20,881 nt of DNA. Source: a virus. The notes below the pieces were generated by a model. It did not search any database and was not told where the DNA came from. It saw nothing but the letters and a program-made list of their open reading frames with translations. The position numbers were made by a program, and so were the translations under genes. Each line of letters starts with the position of its first letter. Position 1 is the first letter of the stretch. The DNA lies in IMG/VR virus record IMGVR_UViG_3300046370_000620, positions 1 to 20,881 of that record. The stretch is one strand, 5' to 3'. This document shows positions 20,610 through 20,881 of this stretch, one piece after another.

Positions 20610-20881
20610 GAACTGTAAGTTTTAATGACCTACTTTCGAAATACACTTCATTTAGAGGTGTAGATGAATTGCTTGATGCTGAGGTTGTAGACTTCAGTAA
20701 ATCATTAAACCATCGCATCAAGCAAATATGGACAAAAGCAAAGTGGCCCGACCTGATTGTTGTAGTTGAAAAGACTATTCAGGTTATTGATACTGAAACT
20801 CTCAAAGCTGAAAACGCTGTACGGATTGATAATGCAGACGATCTTTTTGATGTGTTCGGGGTTTATAACAAAAACCCTTAC
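20606..20881 (+). CDS. head-tail connector-like protein, partial (runs off window)
   Basis: A TTG at 20606 overlaps the preceding stop and opens a frame continuing to the window end (92 codons seen). The N-terminus VSFNDLLSKYTSFRGVDELL followed by NHRIKQIWTKAKWPDL has the R-x-x-x-x-W-x-x-x-x-WP pattern I know from small proteins encoded just after phage capsid genes, usually taken as connector or adaptor proteins. The 3' part is missing. Confidence 0.6.
   Translation, partial: MRTVSFNDLLSKYTSFRGVDELLDAEVVDFSKSLNHRIKQIWTKAKWPDLIVVVEKTIQVIDTETLKAENAVRIDNADDLFDVFGVYNKNPY

Overview
The window looks like the left part of an integrated temperate tailed phage (Caudoviricetes). It opens with about 87 bases of probable host DNA and the 5' half of a tRNA-Thr(UGU) gene that loses its tRNA sequence in the anticodon stem. 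It then runs through an early/replication arm on the minus strand and into a packaging and head module on the plus strand. The host cannot be named from the sequence. It is a Gram-negative-type bacterium (several lipobox signal peptides) with moderate GC, and some genes have good Shine-Dalgarno sites while others, including the major capsid gene, have none. No integrase, tail, lysis or repressor gene lies in the window; they presumably lie to the right.

Layout. (1) 88-255: tRNA remnant/att region with three tandem 11-bp repeats. (2) 256-1207: small membrane and lipoprotein genes, probably cargo (morons). (3) 1259-4306: a tightly coupled leftward replication operon with an excisionase-like HTH protein, a RepA-type hexameric helicase ATPase, an archaeo-eukaryotic-type (AEP) primase, an HTH protein, and one or two small overlapping frames. 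(4) 4278-4435: two tandem copies of a covarying hairpin element. (5) 4470-4942: two small unknown genes. (6) 4943-5223: a non-coding regulatory region with a five-copy, 11-bp-phased CCCATT array. (7) 5224-7594: a leftward recombination operon with a RuvC-like resolvase, an OB-fold-type DNA-binding protein, a 55-aa protein, a PD-(D/E)XK exonuclease, a small lipoprotein and an unknown protein. It is preceded by a second CCCATT array at 7658-7728. (8) 7753-10348: a rightward two-gene cassette of unknown function, AT-rich and sitting between leftward genes. (9) 10581-11084: a leftward small-terminase-like gene, divergent from the large terminase, with a 308-bp repeat-rich spacer. (10) 11393-16608: large terminase, small proteins including two HTH proteins, portal, and two small genes. 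(11) 16617-18030: two leftward cargo genes (single-pass membrane protein, Sel1-repeat lipoprotein) interrupting the head operon. (12) 18210-20881: scaffold, SU10-type major capsid protein, a hairpin terminator, a small protein, and a partial connector-like gene running off the end.

The most unusual signals are structural rather than coding. They are the duplicated hairpin RNA element with three compensatory base-pair changes just upstream of the replication operon, the two 11-bp-phased arrays in front of both leftward early operons, and a surprising number of perfect 9-11 bp hairpins inside coding sequences whose arms share no sequence. The 688-aa plus 174-aa cassette is the best candidate for an undescribed protein system, but I recognise no domain in it.
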